A stretch of DNA of 64,000 bases from an uncultured Rikenellaceae bacterium (GTDB lineage Bacteria > Bacteroidota > Bacteroidia > Bacteroidales > Rikenellaceae). Below the pieces are notes generated by a model that saw only the letters and a list, made by a program, of their open reading frames with translations, was not told where the DNA came from and searched no databases. The stretch spans positions 1-64,000 of the forward strand of contig CALVFI010000002.1 in NCBI GenBank assembly GCA_944326815.1, given 5' to 3'. Of the stretch, positions 34,509-43,903 are shown piece after piece (the stretch's first letter is position 1; every line of letters starts with the position of its first letter). The translations under genes and the position numbers were made by a program.

Positions 34509-34636
34509 CAATAAAAATGAGAAAACAAACAAGACAATCGAAGAAAAAGAGAAAATGAATTATCCTCCGAACGTACTGATATATTGTGATTTATAGGTGG
34601 GGTATTTGCTTTTCTTTAGCTCTTCTTTTCACGGCA

Positions 34637-36046
34637 TCATTTTCCAATACAATGGTGGGAGAAGATTTCCGAGAGGATTTCCTGTGTGGTGACTTCGCCA
34701 GTGATACTGCCGATGTGGAAGGATACCTCTCGAATGTCTTGTGCCAGCAGATCGCCCGGTAGTCCATGGCGAAGCCCGTCGGCTGCCCGTCGTAGGGCTT
34801 CCTGGGCCCGATGAAGGGCTTCGTAGTGACGACTATTGGAAATCACCGTGTCTCCATTGTAGAGAGAATCCGTTGGAATACATTCTACCAGATATTTTGT
34901 CAAGGCATCAACTCCTTGCCCGGTTTTGGCCGAAAGCCCGATAACCGGGAGGTTTAACTCGGCCGATGTCAGTAACTTCTCTAAATGTGATAGTAGTTGT
35001 TCTGACGCTTCTATACGGTCTGCCTTATTGACGACAACGCACCATTGCTGTTCCGCTATGGGACATATCTGTTTCAGAGTTTCTTGTACGTTAGTATACA
35101 TTTTGAGTGCATCGGAGGCTTCGACCATTAATAAGACGATACGTGCCTTGCCTGTCGAGAGGAATGTTCGTTCGATACCCATTTTCTCCAGCGTATCTTC
35201 CGTCGCATGAATTCCTGCGGTATCGATAAATCGGAAACGTATTCCATCCAGGTTTATGCTCTCCTCAATGACATCTCGCGTAGTACCGGCAATATCCGAA
35301 ACCATGGCCCGGTCCTCTTTCAGGAGAGTGTTGAGAAGTGTCGATTTTCCGACGTTGGGGCTGCCGATAATGGCTACGCCCACGCCCTCTTTGATCGCAT
35401 TGCCGAGGGTGAACGACCGTAACAGCCTTTCGATTTTGTCGTCGATATTTTCGAGTAACTCGGAGAGACGGTTGCGGTCGGCGAATTCGACATCCTCCTC
35501 ACCGAAATCCAGTTCCAGTTCCAACAGAGACAACAATTCAATCAGTTGACTCCGTAGTACAGAGAATTCAGCAGAATAACCGCCGCGCATCTGATTGGAT
35601 GCCAATGCGTGGGTCGCGCGGTCGCCGGATGCTATGATATCTGCTACGGCTTCGGCCTGTGACAGGTCGAGCTTCCCGGCCAAGAATGCGCGGATTGTAA
35701 ACTCTCCCGGCCCCGCCATTCGGGCTCCGTTTCGAATCAGCAGTTGAATAATTTCTTGTTGGATATAGCGCGACGCATGACACGAGATTTCGATCATATC
35801 CTCCCCTGTGTAGGAATGAGGCGCTTTGAAAAGCGACACGACCACGTCGTCGATCGTGCGACCTTGGTCTTCAATCGTGCCGTAATGGAGCGTATACCCT
35901 TTGCTTTGTGTGAGCGATTTCCCCGATACAGGTTGGAAAATTTTGTCGCAGAGAGATATGGCATCTCTGCCGCTGACCCGGATGACCGCTATGGCTCCTC
36001 CGGTGCCGGTGGCGATGGCTGTAATAGTGTCCGAAGAATTTACCAT
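34637..36046 (-). CDS. mnmE: tRNA uridine-5-carboxymethylaminomethyl modification GTPase MnmE
   Basis: This 469-aa protein is full length, with the N-terminal TrmE domain (folate-binding, GPGEFTIRAF), G1 GSPNVGKS at 228-235 and the C-terminal CIGK motif with its essential cysteine. With MnmG it adds the carboxymethylaminomethyl group to U34 of tRNAs. It is the last gene of the leftward run from parA, and the ICE boundary lies downstream of its stop, so the gene is intact. Confidence 0.96.
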   Translation of the reverse strand: MVNSSDTITAIATGTGGAIAVIRVSGRDAISLCDKIFQPVSGKSLTQSKGYTLHYGTIEDQGRTIDDVVVSLFKAPHSYTGEDMIEISCHASRYIQQEIIQLLIRNGARMAGPGEFTIRAFLAGKLDLSQAEAVADIIASGDRATHALASNQMRGGYSAEFSVLRSQLIELLSLLELELDFGEEDVEFADRNRLSELLENIDDKIERLLRSFTLGNAIKEGVGVAIIGSPNVGKSTLLNTLLKEDRAMVSDIAGTTRDVIEESINLDGIRFRFIDTAGIHATEDTLEKMGIERTFLSTGKARIVLLMVEASDALKMYTNVQETLKQICPIAEQQWCVVVNKADRIEASEQLLSHLEKLLTSAELNLPVIGLSAKTGQGVDALTKYLVECIPTDSLYNGDTVISNSRHYEALHRAQEALRRAADGLRHGLPGDLLAQDIREVSFHIGSITGEVTTQEILSEIFSHHCIGK

Positions 36047-36080
36047 AGTAGCGGCTGCCTTTTATGCAAATGTAATAGGG

Positions 36081-37361
36081 TTAGCGGTAGATTTCAAGTC
36101 GTTGGCCGATGCTGAGTCGGTTGGCATTTTTCAGATTGTTCCATTTCATGATTTGAGAGACCGTGCAGCCGTGTTTTCTGGCAATGGCTCCCAATGTGTC
36201 GCCCGATTTTACGCGATAGGTGATCGACGTAATGTTGAATTGTCGTGCGGAAGGTTGGGTGCCCTGTTTCAGATACTGGGCAAGATAGATTGTGTCCTTG
36301 CCCAAGATGTCGTTCTCATGTTCGAGGTATCGGGTGACGTCGTATTGCGGAATGGTCAGCGTATAGGATTTTTCCACGGCGGGGATGATGTCCAGTTTGT
36401 ACTGGGGATTCAGTGACCTTAGTGTCTCGAGCGGGACGTTAATCGTTGAGGAGATTTGCTCCAGATGCATCAGACGGTTGATGTTCAGCGTGTCCGTCGA
36501 CAGAGGAACGGGTGGTTCGACCGGTTCAATTTGATGCTGCTTGTGGAACGTATAGGCATAAGTTGCTGCTACGAACGAGGGCAGATAACCGCGTGTTTCC
36601 CGAGGCAGATAGGGATAGATGTCCCAGAAGGTCTTGGCCTCCTCGCCAGCCCGCTTGAGTGCCTTGTTTACATTGCCTGGCCCGCAGTTATAGGCAGCGA
36701 TGGCCAGCGTCCAGTCGTTATATATATTATACAGATCTTTCAAATATCGGCAGGCGGCTTTCGTCGAGGCGATCGGATCGCGGCGTTGATCTACGAACGA
36801 GGTGATTTCGAGCCCATAGGTTTTGCCTGTGCTGTACATGAATTGCCACAGCCCGGTAGCTCCCACGCGCGATACGGCAGTAGGGGAGAGCGCCGACTCT
36901 ATCACGGGTAACATGCGGAGTTCCAGGGGCAGATCGGCTTTCACCAACTCCTCCTCGATCATCGGGAAGTAGACCTGAGACAATCCCATGATACGGCTCA
37001 TCAGCTCTTTTTTGTTGGTATAGGCGATGATGTAACGTTTGATGATGTCATTGTAGCCGAGTTGGATCGGGGAGATGATCATTCGCATGCGGGCGTTGTA
37101 TACCGAGTCGGGAATATCACTCTGAAGGGTATCCATGGAGTCGAGGTCGATAAAGTCCTCGAAAAAGGCGTCGAACGAACTGACGATGTTCTCTGCATAC
37201 CAATGCGACAGCAGGGAGTCGTAGCCTTCGGGGGTGTGGGTTAATTGAATCTCGTCCGCTTCGCTGTTTTTCAGGTCGGGAATATCCGCTCTTACGGAGT
37301 TGGAAATAAGTGCGAAAGTGCCGAAAACGGCGGTTAATGTCAGTCCAATGGTCCGTTTCAT
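36081..37361 (-). CDS. MltD-like lytic transglycosylase with LysM domain
   Basis: This 426-aa protein has a signal peptide, an SLT-type catalytic domain with Glu155 in LPVIESALSP and the motifs GLWQFMYSTGKTYGLE and AIAAYNCGPGNV, and a C-terminal LysM (YRVKSGDTLGAIARKHGC). It cleaves peptidoglycan glycan strands in the periplasm. It follows the DUF5683 gene by 4 nt. Confidence 0.92.
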   Translation of the reverse strand: MKRTIGLTLTAVFGTFALISNSVRADIPDLKNSEADEIQLTHTPEGYDSLLSHWYAENIVSSFDAFFEDFIDLDSMDTLQSDIPDSVYNARMRMIISPIQLGYNDIIKRYIIAYTNKKELMSRIMGLSQVYFPMIEEELVKADLPLELRMLPVIESALSPTAVSRVGATGLWQFMYSTGKTYGLEITSFVDQRRDPIASTKAACRYLKDLYNIYNDWTLAIAAYNCGPGNVNKALKRAGEEAKTFWDIYPYLPRETRGYLPSFVAATYAYTFHKQHQIEPVEPPVPLSTDTLNINRLMHLEQISSTINVPLETLRSLNPQYKLDIIPAVEKSYTLTIPQYDVTRYLEHENDILGKDTIYLAQYLKQGTQPSARQFNITSITYRVKSGDTLGAIARKHGCTVSQIMKWNNLKNANRLSIGQRLEIYR

Positions 37362-37365
37362 AGGG

Positions 37366-38463
37366 TTAAAAGTTTATTTTCAGACTGAACCCCAACATGT
37401 TGGTGCTTCTTCCGGTAGTCATCGAGTAGAATTGGCTCATGCTCGGTTCGAATGACATGGCCAAATCGTCGCTGATGTCGTAATCTTTCAGATGGGCATC
37501 TACGTGTGCATCGATGATGTTCAGGAGGTAGAGGGCTCCTGTCATGATGATACACAGGTCGCGGTTTCGTCTATAGCTGTTTTTTAGGTTCTTGAGAAAA
37601 TCTTCGGAGTACCGGCCGTTGAATTCGTCCACAGTAGTGTCGTCGCCATCGGCCACCAGGTCGTATGCCAGTTTGAAGCGTTTGTAGCCTCGGTTGTTCC
37701 AGTCGATGACATAGGCCATGGTGGCAAAGCCTCCCAAAACGACCGGAACCTTCCAATAGCTCTTGTTGTAGATTTGTCCGGCACCTGGGCAAATGGTCGA
37801 GAGGGTGGTGGCTTTTTTGACCGGTGACGTGTAGCCGTCGTAGTTGAGGGCCCCGTCGCCGATGAAATAGATGTATGAGGCAATCGCCCCTGCAAAGAGC
37901 AGTTGACGGGTTGTATTATGACGAATCATCCGGGTCTGCACGGGGTTGATCTCCTCGCGCGAGGCGTTGCTCCGGATGAGTTGGTCGTATTGTCTTTTGT
38001 ATTTGGAGTAGGTTTTGTTCTCTTTGAGTCCGAAATAGAGCGAACTGCCGGCCGTGGCATACAGAATCGGAATCTTCCATGCCTGGCGGTTGTACAACTG
38101 AGAGAAGCCGGGGGCCACGGCAGAAATGGCACACATGCGGGAGATAGGAATCGAATCCCGGAATATGCGGCTGTGACGCACAAAGTTGGTATCTGCATCT
38201 TGGCGGGCCCGTTCCAGCCGTCGGAGTTCCCGTCGGGAGAGTTCTTGTACGGAATCCGCGGCGAGCGAATCTGTGACAGGCTCAGGGGCAACTTGTATGC
38301 TGTCTGCAGGAACGGCTACTTCAATCTCTTTTAAAACGCCGTTTTCCACCCGGTAACGTTTGGCCGGCGAGGGCTCCTGCGCATATAGATTCATGCACAG
38401 CAAGGCCATCGCTGCAACCGCAGTGACGTAAATTTTTGTAGCTGTTCTTTTGCCTCTCTGCAT
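37366..38463 (-). CDS. DUF5683 membrane-associated protein
   Basis: This 365-aa protein has a signal peptide, a Glu/Asp-rich N-terminal region, then the conserved DUF5683 pattern with AISAVAPGFSQLYNRQAWKIPI and repeat-like ATTLSTICPGAGQIYNKSYWKVPV membrane pairs. It lies between parB and mltD. The function is unknown; the context suggests the cell envelope. Confidence 0.88.
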   Translation of the reverse strand: MQRGKRTATKIYVTAVAAMALLCMNLYAQEPSPAKRYRVENGVLKEIEVAVPADSIQVAPEPVTDSLAADSVQELSRRELRRLERARQDADTNFVRHSRIFRDSIPISRMCAISAVAPGFSQLYNRQAWKIPILYATAGSSLYFGLKENKTYSKYKRQYDQLIRSNASREEINPVQTRMIRHNTTRQLLFAGAIASYIYFIGDGALNYDGYTSPVKKATTLSTICPGAGQIYNKSYWKVPVVLGGFATMAYVIDWNNRGYKRFKLAYDLVADGDDTTVDEFNGRYSEDFLKNLKNSYRRNRDLCIIMTGALYLLNIIDAHVDAHLKDYDISDDLAMSFEPSMSQFYSMTTGRSTNMLGFSLKINF

Positions 38464-38466
38464 TTT

Positions 38467-39348
38467 TTATTTCTGGGCGTTTTCGAATTTTCGGAGGAAT
38501 GTCTCGATATCGTTGTCGTCGGCAAACTCAATAACGATTTTGCCACCGCCTTTCTTGCCCTTCTTGATGGAAATATCTTGCGAAAAGAACTTTTCGAGTT
38601 GTTCGACCAGTTTCCCGTAGCTCTCCGGAAATTCGGCATCCTCTTCCATTGCCTGGGCTTCCGAACCTTTCTCTGACAATTTTCTTACCAATTCTTCGAC
38701 TTGTCTGACGGACAGGTTCTTTTTGATGGTTTTCTTCAAAAGCCCGATCTGTAACGATTCCGGTGCAGAGGCGATGGCTTTGGCATGTCCCATCGAGATG
38801 TATTCGTCCTTGATGGCCGATTGTATCTCGAGCGGAAGTTTCAGCAGACGCATGTAGTTTGCTATGGTCGAGCGCTTTTTGCCTACGCGTGCCGATAGCG
38901 TGTCTTGCGTCAGATTGCATTCGTCGATCAGCCGTTGCAGGCTGAGTGCCACTTCTATCGGATTCAGGTCCTGGCGCTGGATGTTCTCCACCAGAGCCAT
39001 TTCGTGGAGATTCTGATCGTCGACCTCCCGGACGTAAGCCGGGATGGTTTTCAAACCGGCCAGCTGTGAGGCTCGCCAGCGACGTTCGCCGCTGATGATG
39101 ATATACTTCCCGTCAGACTCTTTTCGTACGGTGATGGGTTGGATGATTCCCAGTGCGCGGATCGAATCTGCCAACTCTTCGAGGGTATCCTCGTCGAAAA
39201 CGGTACGCGGCTGTTTGGGATTCGGGGAGATGGAGGCGATGTCCAACTCTTCCATGCTGCTCACGCTGTGTTTGACCGGAGCGTTTTGCCCCTCCAGTTC
39301 GAAAATGGCGCCGAGACCGCGTCCCAACCCTTTGTTCTTTATATTCAT
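38467..39348 (-). CDS. parB: ParB/Spo0J chromosome-partitioning protein
   Basis: This 293-aa protein has the N-terminal CTPase/nuclease-like ParB domain (PRTVFDE, ISGERRWRASQLAG, MALVENIQRQDLNPIE), a central HTH (DTLSARVGKKRSTIANYMRLL) and a charged C-terminal dimerisation tail. It binds parS sites and loads onto DNA with CTP. It overlaps parA by 4 bp. Confidence 0.95.
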   Translation of the reverse strand: MNIKNKGLGRGLGAIFELEGQNAPVKHSVSSMEELDIASISPNPKQPRTVFDEDTLEELADSIRALGIIQPITVRKESDGKYIIISGERRWRASQLAGLKTIPAYVREVDDQNLHEMALVENIQRQDLNPIEVALSLQRLIDECNLTQDTLSARVGKKRSTIANYMRLLKLPLEIQSAIKDEYISMGHAKAIASAPESLQIGLLKKTIKKNLSVRQVEELVRKLSEKGSEAQAMEEDAEFPESYGKLVEQLEKFFSQDISIKKGKKGGGKIVIEFADDNDIETFLRKFENAQK

Positions 39349-40115
39349 GACCGTTTGTTTTTATTCCTTTTGATGAATTCTTTTGCCAGGTTCAGATAGT
39401 TGACGCTGCCGACCGAAGAGGCATCGTACAGCAATGCGGGTTTGCCATAGCTCGGGGCTTCGCTCAGACGAATGTTCCGTTGTACGATGGTTTCGAAGGT
39501 CAAATCTCCGAAGTGCTCCCTGACCTCCATGGATACCTGATTGGCCAGCCGTGTGCGTGAGTACATCGTGAGTACAAATCCCTCGATCTCAAGAGCCGGG
39601 TTCAACTGTCCCTTGACCATCTTAATGGTGTTGAGCAATTTGCCGAGTCCTTCGAGCGCAAAATATTCGCATTGTACGGGAATCAGTACGCTGTCTGCGG
39701 CGACGAGAGCATTCACGGTCGTGAATCCCAACGAAGGCGAGCAGTCGATCAGGATGAAGTCGTATTTGTCTCGCACAGGAGTCAATACCTCTTTCAGCCG
39801 GAAATGGCCTTTCTCCATTTCAGCAAGCTCTGTGTCGGCTCCGACAAGGTTGATGCTCGAGGGCATGATGGAGAGGCGTTTGATGTCGGGGCTGGCTACG
39901 ATGACCTCTTCGGCCCCTTTTTCACCCACGATACAGTCATAGATATTCGCTCCGTTGATGTCCAGCCCCAGTCCGGAAGTGGCATTGGCTTGCGGATCGG
40001 CATCTACGAGCAGAATCTTCTTTCCGATGACGGCGAGACTGGCTGCGAGGTTGATGGCGGTAGTCGTTTTTCCTACGCCGCCTTTCTGGTTTGCGAGAGC
40101 GATTATTTTTCCCAT
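39345..40115 (-). CDS. parA: ParA/Soj chromosome-partitioning ATPase
   Basis: This 256-aa protein has a deviant Walker A KGGVGKTT at 11-18, a switch motif LIDCSPSLG and the MYSRTRL stretch typical of Soj. ATP-driven DNA binding moves ParB-parS complexes. It starts the leftward run and diverges from argF with 123 bp between them. Confidence 0.95.
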   Translation of the reverse strand: MGKIIALANQKGGVGKTTTAINLAASLAVIGKKILLVDADPQANATSGLGLDINGANIYDCIVGEKGAEEVIVASPDIKRLSIMPSSINLVGADTELAEMEKGHFRLKEVLTPVRDKYDFILIDCSPSLGFTTVNALVAADSVLIPVQCEYFALEGLGKLLNTIKMVKGQLNPALEIEGFVLTMYSRTRLANQVSMEVREHFGDLTFETIVQRNIRLSEAPSYGKPALLYDASSVGSVNYLNLAKEFIKRNKNKRS

Positions 40116-40197
40116 ACAGTTCGATCGTTTTACCTAAAATCAATCTTACAAAATTAATCAAAATTCCGGAAATCCCCTGCATCTGATAAAAAATGCG

Positions 40198-40205
40198 TAT
40201 ATTTG
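40198..40205 (+). promoter_or_regulatory. -7 box of the argF promoter
   Basis: TATATTTG at 40198-40205 fits TAnnTTTG, 33 nt before the argF ATG. The -33 element is weak (CTG near 40177-40179, about 18 bp upstream). Confidence 0.45.
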
Positions 40206-40238
40206 AATCGTCCTTAATGAATTTAAATACGCGGAGAA

Positions 40239-41243
40239 ATGGTAGATTTGAAAGGAAGAAATTTTTTGAAGCTGTTGGACTTCTCGGCAGCTGAGATTTT
40301 GGGTCTGGTCGATTTGGCCCGGCAACTGAAAGCGGATAAAAAGGCAGGGGTGGAACGGCGTACGCTTGCCGGTAAAAATATTGTTCTTTTGTTCGAGAAA
40401 GACTCTACGCGTACGCGATGCTCCTTTGAAGTAGGTGCGCATGATCAGGGTGCAACAACGACCTATCTCGGGCCTACGGGTTCGCAGATGGGCAAGAAGG
40501 AGAGCATCATGGATACGGCACGTGTATTGGGTCGTATGTACGATGGTATTGAATACCGCGGTTACGGGCAGGAGGTGGTCGAGACCTTGGCAAAGTATGC
40601 CGGGGTGCCGGTTTGGAACGGTCTGACCAATGAGTTTCATCCTACGCAGATCATCGCCGACCTGCTCACGATGCAGGAACATTGTTCGAAGCCTTTCCAT
40701 GAGATCAGTTTCTGTTTCTTGGGAGATGCCCATAATAATGTGGCCAATTCGCTGATGGTGGGAGCCGCCAAACTGGGAATGGATTTTCGGGCCGTATCGC
40801 CGGCTGCCTGTGCTCCGGATGCGGAGTTGGTTGCAACTTGTCGGAAACTGGCCGAAGAGAGCGGTGCGAAGATTACCGTGACGGAGAGTGTGGAAGAGGG
40901 AGTGCGCGGCTGTGATTTCGTCTATACGGATGTGTGGGTCTCCATGGGGGAACCGGACGAGGTGTGGGCAGAGCGGATCAAACTGCTCTCTCCTTATCAG
41001 GTGAATGCTGCGGTGATGAGGGCGACGGGCAATCCGGATGTGAAGTTCCTCCATTGCCTGCCGGCATTCCATAATGAAGATACCCGAGTGGCGAAAGAGA
41101 TCAAGGCAAAGTTCGGGTTGAGCGAGATGGAGGTGACCGACGAGGTGTTCGAGTCGCCAGCCTCGATTGTTTTCGATGAGGCGGAGAACCGGATGCATAC
41201 GATCAAGGCGGTGATGGTCGCTACGTTGCATGGCGCTTATTGA
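40239..41243 (+). CDS. argF: Ornithine carbamoyltransferase
   Basis: This 334-aa protein has the carbamoyl-phosphate motif STRTR (56-60), the [11 protein letters not shown] stretch and the ornithine-side HCLPAFHN. It forms citrulline from ornithine and carbamoyl phosphate (arginine pathway, or the reverse in arginine deiminase catabolism). The STRTR and HCLPAFHN motifs argue for the ornithine enzyme over the acetylornithine/succinylornithine enzymes of some Bacteroidetes. Its stop overlaps a possible TTG start of comB. Confidence 0.9.
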   Translation: MVDLKGRNFLKLLDFSAAEILGLVDLARQLKADKKAGVERRTLAGKNIVLLFEKDSTRTRCSFEVGAHDQGATTTYLGPTGSQMGKKESIMDTARVLGRMYDGIEYRGYGQEVVETLAKYAGVPVWNGLTNEFHPTQIIADLLTMQEHCSKPFHEISFCFLGDAHNNVANSLMVGAAKLGMDFRAVSPAACAPDAELVATCRKLAEESGAKITVTESVEEGVRGCDFVYTDVWVSMGEPDEVWAERIKLLSPYQVNAAVMRATGNPDVKFLHCLPAFHNEDTRVAKEIKAKFGLSEMEVTDEVFESPASIVFDEAENRMHTIKAVMVATLHGAY

Positions 41244-41254
41244 TTCGGGCGGGG

Positions 41255-41971
41255 ATGACGGTCGATGTGATCATATATGCCGGAGAGGTGACTCCCGAGC
41301 GTGTTATGCATAAGGAGGTGGCGGTGATCGACGTGTTTCGGGCCACTTCGGTGATTGTCGAGGCGCTGCATAATGGCGCCGCGTCCGTTGTACCGGTCGT
41401 GACGGTGGAGGATGCACTGGCGATGAGTGAAAAATTCGGGCGGGAGCGTGTCATTCTTGGCGGAGAGCGGAATACAGTACTGATCGAGGGGTTCGATAAA
41501 GATAATTCGCCGTTGGCTTACCGACGGGAAGACGTGGCTGGCAAGGTGATTATCTTTACGACTACAAACGGTACCCGAGCCATTTATAATTCGCGCGATG
41601 CACATGCTATCTATATCTCTTCTTTCCTGAACTTGACAGCTGTATGTCGAACTTTGGCTGCCGGAGGACGGGATGCGGTGCTGGTCTGTGCAGGGCGAAA
41701 CGACCGTTTCACGGCTGAAGACGGGTTGTGTGCCGGGGCGATGGCGGATTTCCTGGTGAAACAATACGGCTATGGAACTACCGATATGGCACAGGTGATG
41801 CAGGAGTTATATCTGGGTGCTGCCGGTGATTTGAAAGCTCGCCTTGCGACCACTTATCATTATCAGGATATTCTGGGCCGCGGATATATCGACGATATTA
41901 ATTTTTGCCTGCAGCGCGACATATATGACATTGTGCCGTATTATGATCCGACAGGTTCGATTAAATTGTAA
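41255..41971 (+). CDS. 2-phosphosulfolactate phosphatase ComB family
   Basis: This 238-aa protein has the ComB signatures VIDVFRATSVIVEAL, TTTNGTRAI, CAGR and EDGLCAGAM. In methanogens ComB acts in coenzyme M synthesis; in bacteria the role of this family is less clear. ATG 41255 is chosen over a TTG overlapping argF. It is 5 nt from the next gene, forming an operon. Confidence 0.8.
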   Translation: MTVDVIIYAGEVTPERVMHKEVAVIDVFRATSVIVEALHNGAASVVPVVTVEDALAMSEKFGRERVILGGERNTVLIEGFDKDNSPLAYRREDVAGKVIIFTTTNGTRAIYNSRDAHAIYISSFLNLTAVCRTLAAGGRDAVLVCAGRNDRFTAEDGLCAGAMADFLVKQYGYGTTDMAQVMQELYLGAAGDLKARLATTYHYQDILGRGYIDDINFCLQRDIYDIVPYYDPTGSIKL

Positions 41972-41976
41972 AAGAT

Positions 41977-42960
41977 ATGGAAGTTATTGATAATGAAATG
42001 GAAAATGGCTCGATGTCGGAGAAGACAGTGATAGAGGAACCACTGGTGAACAAGGGGAGTCAGTCCGATGCTACGGTGAACGGGAACAGTGCGTTTTCGA
42101 ATCGCTCCGAAGAACGCGAATCGTCTCCGAACACCGATTTGTCTACGGTTCAGAAAAATGGAGGTATGCCCCTGTGGGTGGATATGCTTACGATTGTCGG
42201 CGTATTGATCGGCTCCTCTTTTATCGGGCTATTTGTGAAAATGATTGTTGAGAAGACGGCAAATGCGACGCCCGAATTCGGAACCTTTGTTGCCTATTTG
42301 CTGCAATTCGGAATTACCATCGGGTTTGCACTCTGGCAGCGGAAAAAACGGGGCGATCAGGGGCCTCTGTTGAGGTTCTCTCTGAAGAGAGCCAATCCGA
42401 CGCTGGTGCTTTGGGGGGTGATTCTTTTGATGCTGATTTCGGTGGTTTTGGAGCCGCTGTTGTCACTTTTCCCTCAGACCTATCTTGATATGCTGAAAGA
42501 TACCGCAGGATCGGGCGGTTGGGCGGTGCTCACACTGGTGATTGTCGCCCCGATCGTGGAGGAGGTGCTGTTCCGGGGAATCGTTCAGGAGACTGTAACC
42601 CGGCAATACGGTGCATGGCGCGGCCTGTTGGTGGCATCGGCTATTTTCGGGATTATCCATTTTATTCCGCAACAGGTGATCAATGCCTTTTTTGCAGGAT
42701 TGGTTCTGGGGTATATCTATCTGAAAACGGGGTCCCTGATTCCGGTTATCATGATTCATGCAATCAATAATGCCATTGCCTATATTGGGATGGCGATGTT
42801 TGACGAACAGGGGGTTTTCTATTTGCACGATGTGATTGCAAACCCCTTCTGGTACTGGCTCGTCTATGCGATTTGCGTTGTCATTTTCATAATTGCGGCA
42901 GTGTGTGTCGTACTGCAAATTCGAAAAATTAATGCAGAGAATAGCCCGACGACGAAATAA
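41977..42960 (+). CDS. CPBP-family intramembrane metalloprotease
   Basis: This 327-aa protein has a disordered Ser/Glu-rich N-terminus (about 1-65) then several membrane segments with the motifs EEVLFRG (about 205), FGIIHF and HAINN, the conserved residues of CPBP proteases. Family members cleave prenylated or other membrane substrates. The long N-terminal extension is unusual. It follows comB by 5 nt. Confidence 0.88.
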   Translation: MEVIDNEMENGSMSEKTVIEEPLVNKGSQSDATVNGNSAFSNRSEERESSPNTDLSTVQKNGGMPLWVDMLTIVGVLIGSSFIGLFVKMIVEKTANATPEFGTFVAYLLQFGITIGFALWQRKKRGDQGPLLRFSLKRANPTLVLWGVILLMLISVVLEPLLSLFPQTYLDMLKDTAGSGGWAVLTLVIVAPIVEEVLFRGIVQETVTRQYGAWRGLLVASAIFGIIHFIPQQVINAFFAGLVLGYIYLKTGSLIPVIMIHAINNAIAYIGMAMFDEQGVFYLHDVIANPFWYWLVYAICVVIFIIAAVCVVLQIRKINAENSPTTK

Positions 42961-42993
42961 TCCGACCGATGTTGCGTTGTTACATAAATAGGG

Positions 42994-43025
42994 TTTGATT
43001 CTAAGCCTAAAAAAGTTTACCTTTG
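42994..43025 (+). promoter_or_regulatory. Promoter of the periplasmic PPIase operon
   Basis: TTTG (42994-42997), 20-bp spacer, TACCTTTG (43018-43025) matches the Bacteroidetes consensus. The start codon of the next gene follows 10 nt later, so the leader is very short. Confidence 0.7.
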
Positions 43026-43034
43026 CCTTTCGGT

Positions 43035-43889
43035 ATGGCAGGATTTTCTAAAATAACTCTTTTTGTGTGCTGTATGCTCGGCGTATGCTGTAACCGTTTA
43101 AATCCCTTCGGGAATGATGCCGTATTGGCGCGCGTGGGCGAGAAAGAGTTGTTGCAGACGGACGTACAGTCTATATTCACCTCTGATTTGACACCACAGG
43201 ATAGTGTGAAGATACTTGAATCATACGTGGATATGTGGGTTAAGAAACAACTCAAAGTGCAGGAGGCGGAGCGTTTGTTCCGTTCCAGTAATGCAGATAT
43301 TGAGCGTATGGTGGAAGATTATCGGAATTCATTACTGATTCATCGGCTGGACCAGTATTATGTGGACAATCGTCTCGATACTCTTTTTACTGATACCGAG
43401 ATTACCGCATATTACGATGCGCATAAGAATGATTTTATTCTTGACCGAGCCATTGTGCGAGGGCGTATCGTGGCCGTTCCGGAGAATTACCGTCAGCGAT
43501 CACAACTGCGTGAATTGATGACGGCCAGCGGTGAAAAGTTGCAGGATTTTACCGATATATGTCAGAAGAATAATTTTAGTCTGACCGAGTTCAATACTTG
43601 GACCGACTGGACGGATTTTATTTCCCGTGTGCCGGTGAGCCGTTTGACAGAGGCCCACAAAGAACCTCAGCCGGAAAAGGTTGTTGAGATCAAGGATGGC
43701 GATTTGATCTATTTGATATGTGTTTCTGATGTGCGGCGTCCTGGAGATATGAATCCTCTTGAACGAGTGAAAGAGGTGATAAAAAGGGTGATTTTCAATC
43801 AACGTAAATTGGAAATTATTCGGACATACGAAGACAGTATATACAATGCGGCAGTGAACGACCGTACAATAGAGATAAATGTAAATTAA
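43035..43889 (+). CDS. Periplasmic foldase-like lipoprotein (PrsA/SurA N-domain type)
   Basis: This 284-aa protein starts at ATG 43035 with a lipoprotein-type signal (MLGVCC) and then follows the SurA-N/PrsA pattern: VARVGEKELLQTDV, VDMWVKKQLKVQEA, FTDTEITAYYDAHKNDFIL. The catalytic parvulin domain is not convincing, so it may be a chaperone without PPIase activity. It precedes the SurA-like gene by 14 nt. Confidence 0.75.
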   Translation: MAGFSKITLFVCCMLGVCCNRLNPFGNDAVLARVGEKELLQTDVQSIFTSDLTPQDSVKILESYVDMWVKKQLKVQEAERLFRSSNADIERMVEDYRNSLLIHRLDQYYVDNRLDTLFTDTEITAYYDAHKNDFILDRAIVRGRIVAVPENYRQRSQLRELMTASGEKLQDFTDICQKNNFSLTEFNTWTDWTDFISRVPVSRLTEAHKEPQPEKVVEIKDGDLIYLICVSDVRRPGDMNPLERVKEVIKRVIFNQRKLEIIRTYEDSIYNAAVNDRTIEINVN

Positions 43890-43903
43890 ATTCGACAACT
43901 CAT

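Larger units (their letters stand above)
1..34510. mobile_element. Right part of an integrative conjugative element (CTn-like), left end outside window
   Basis: The stretch carries a Bacteroides-type conjugation operon (TraE/F/G/J/K/M/N homologues and a coupling protein), a toxin-antitoxin pair, excisionase-like HTH genes, a RepA-like ATPase, a toprim primase and, at its right edge, a tyrosine integrase whose start lies about 250 bp from the 3' end of the housekeeping gene mnmE. The right boundary is inferred to fall in the GGGGGAC-rich segment just outside the integrase. The left boundary, attL and the relaxase genes are not seen. The exact right end cannot be fixed without an empty-site comparison. 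Confidence 0.85.

Noticed and set aside
34500..34640. A tRNA gene as ICE target site
   Set aside because: No cloverleaf-like sequence is seen between the integrase and mnmE; the boundary seems to be intergenic.
38467..40238. parS site near parAB
   Set aside because: No TGTTNCACGTGNAACA-type palindrome was seen in the parAB segment; a motif scan of the whole chromosome would be needed.
41240..41254. TTG start for comB overlapping the argF stop
   Set aside because: The ATG at 41255 begins the conserved part; TTG is rare in this genome and not needed.
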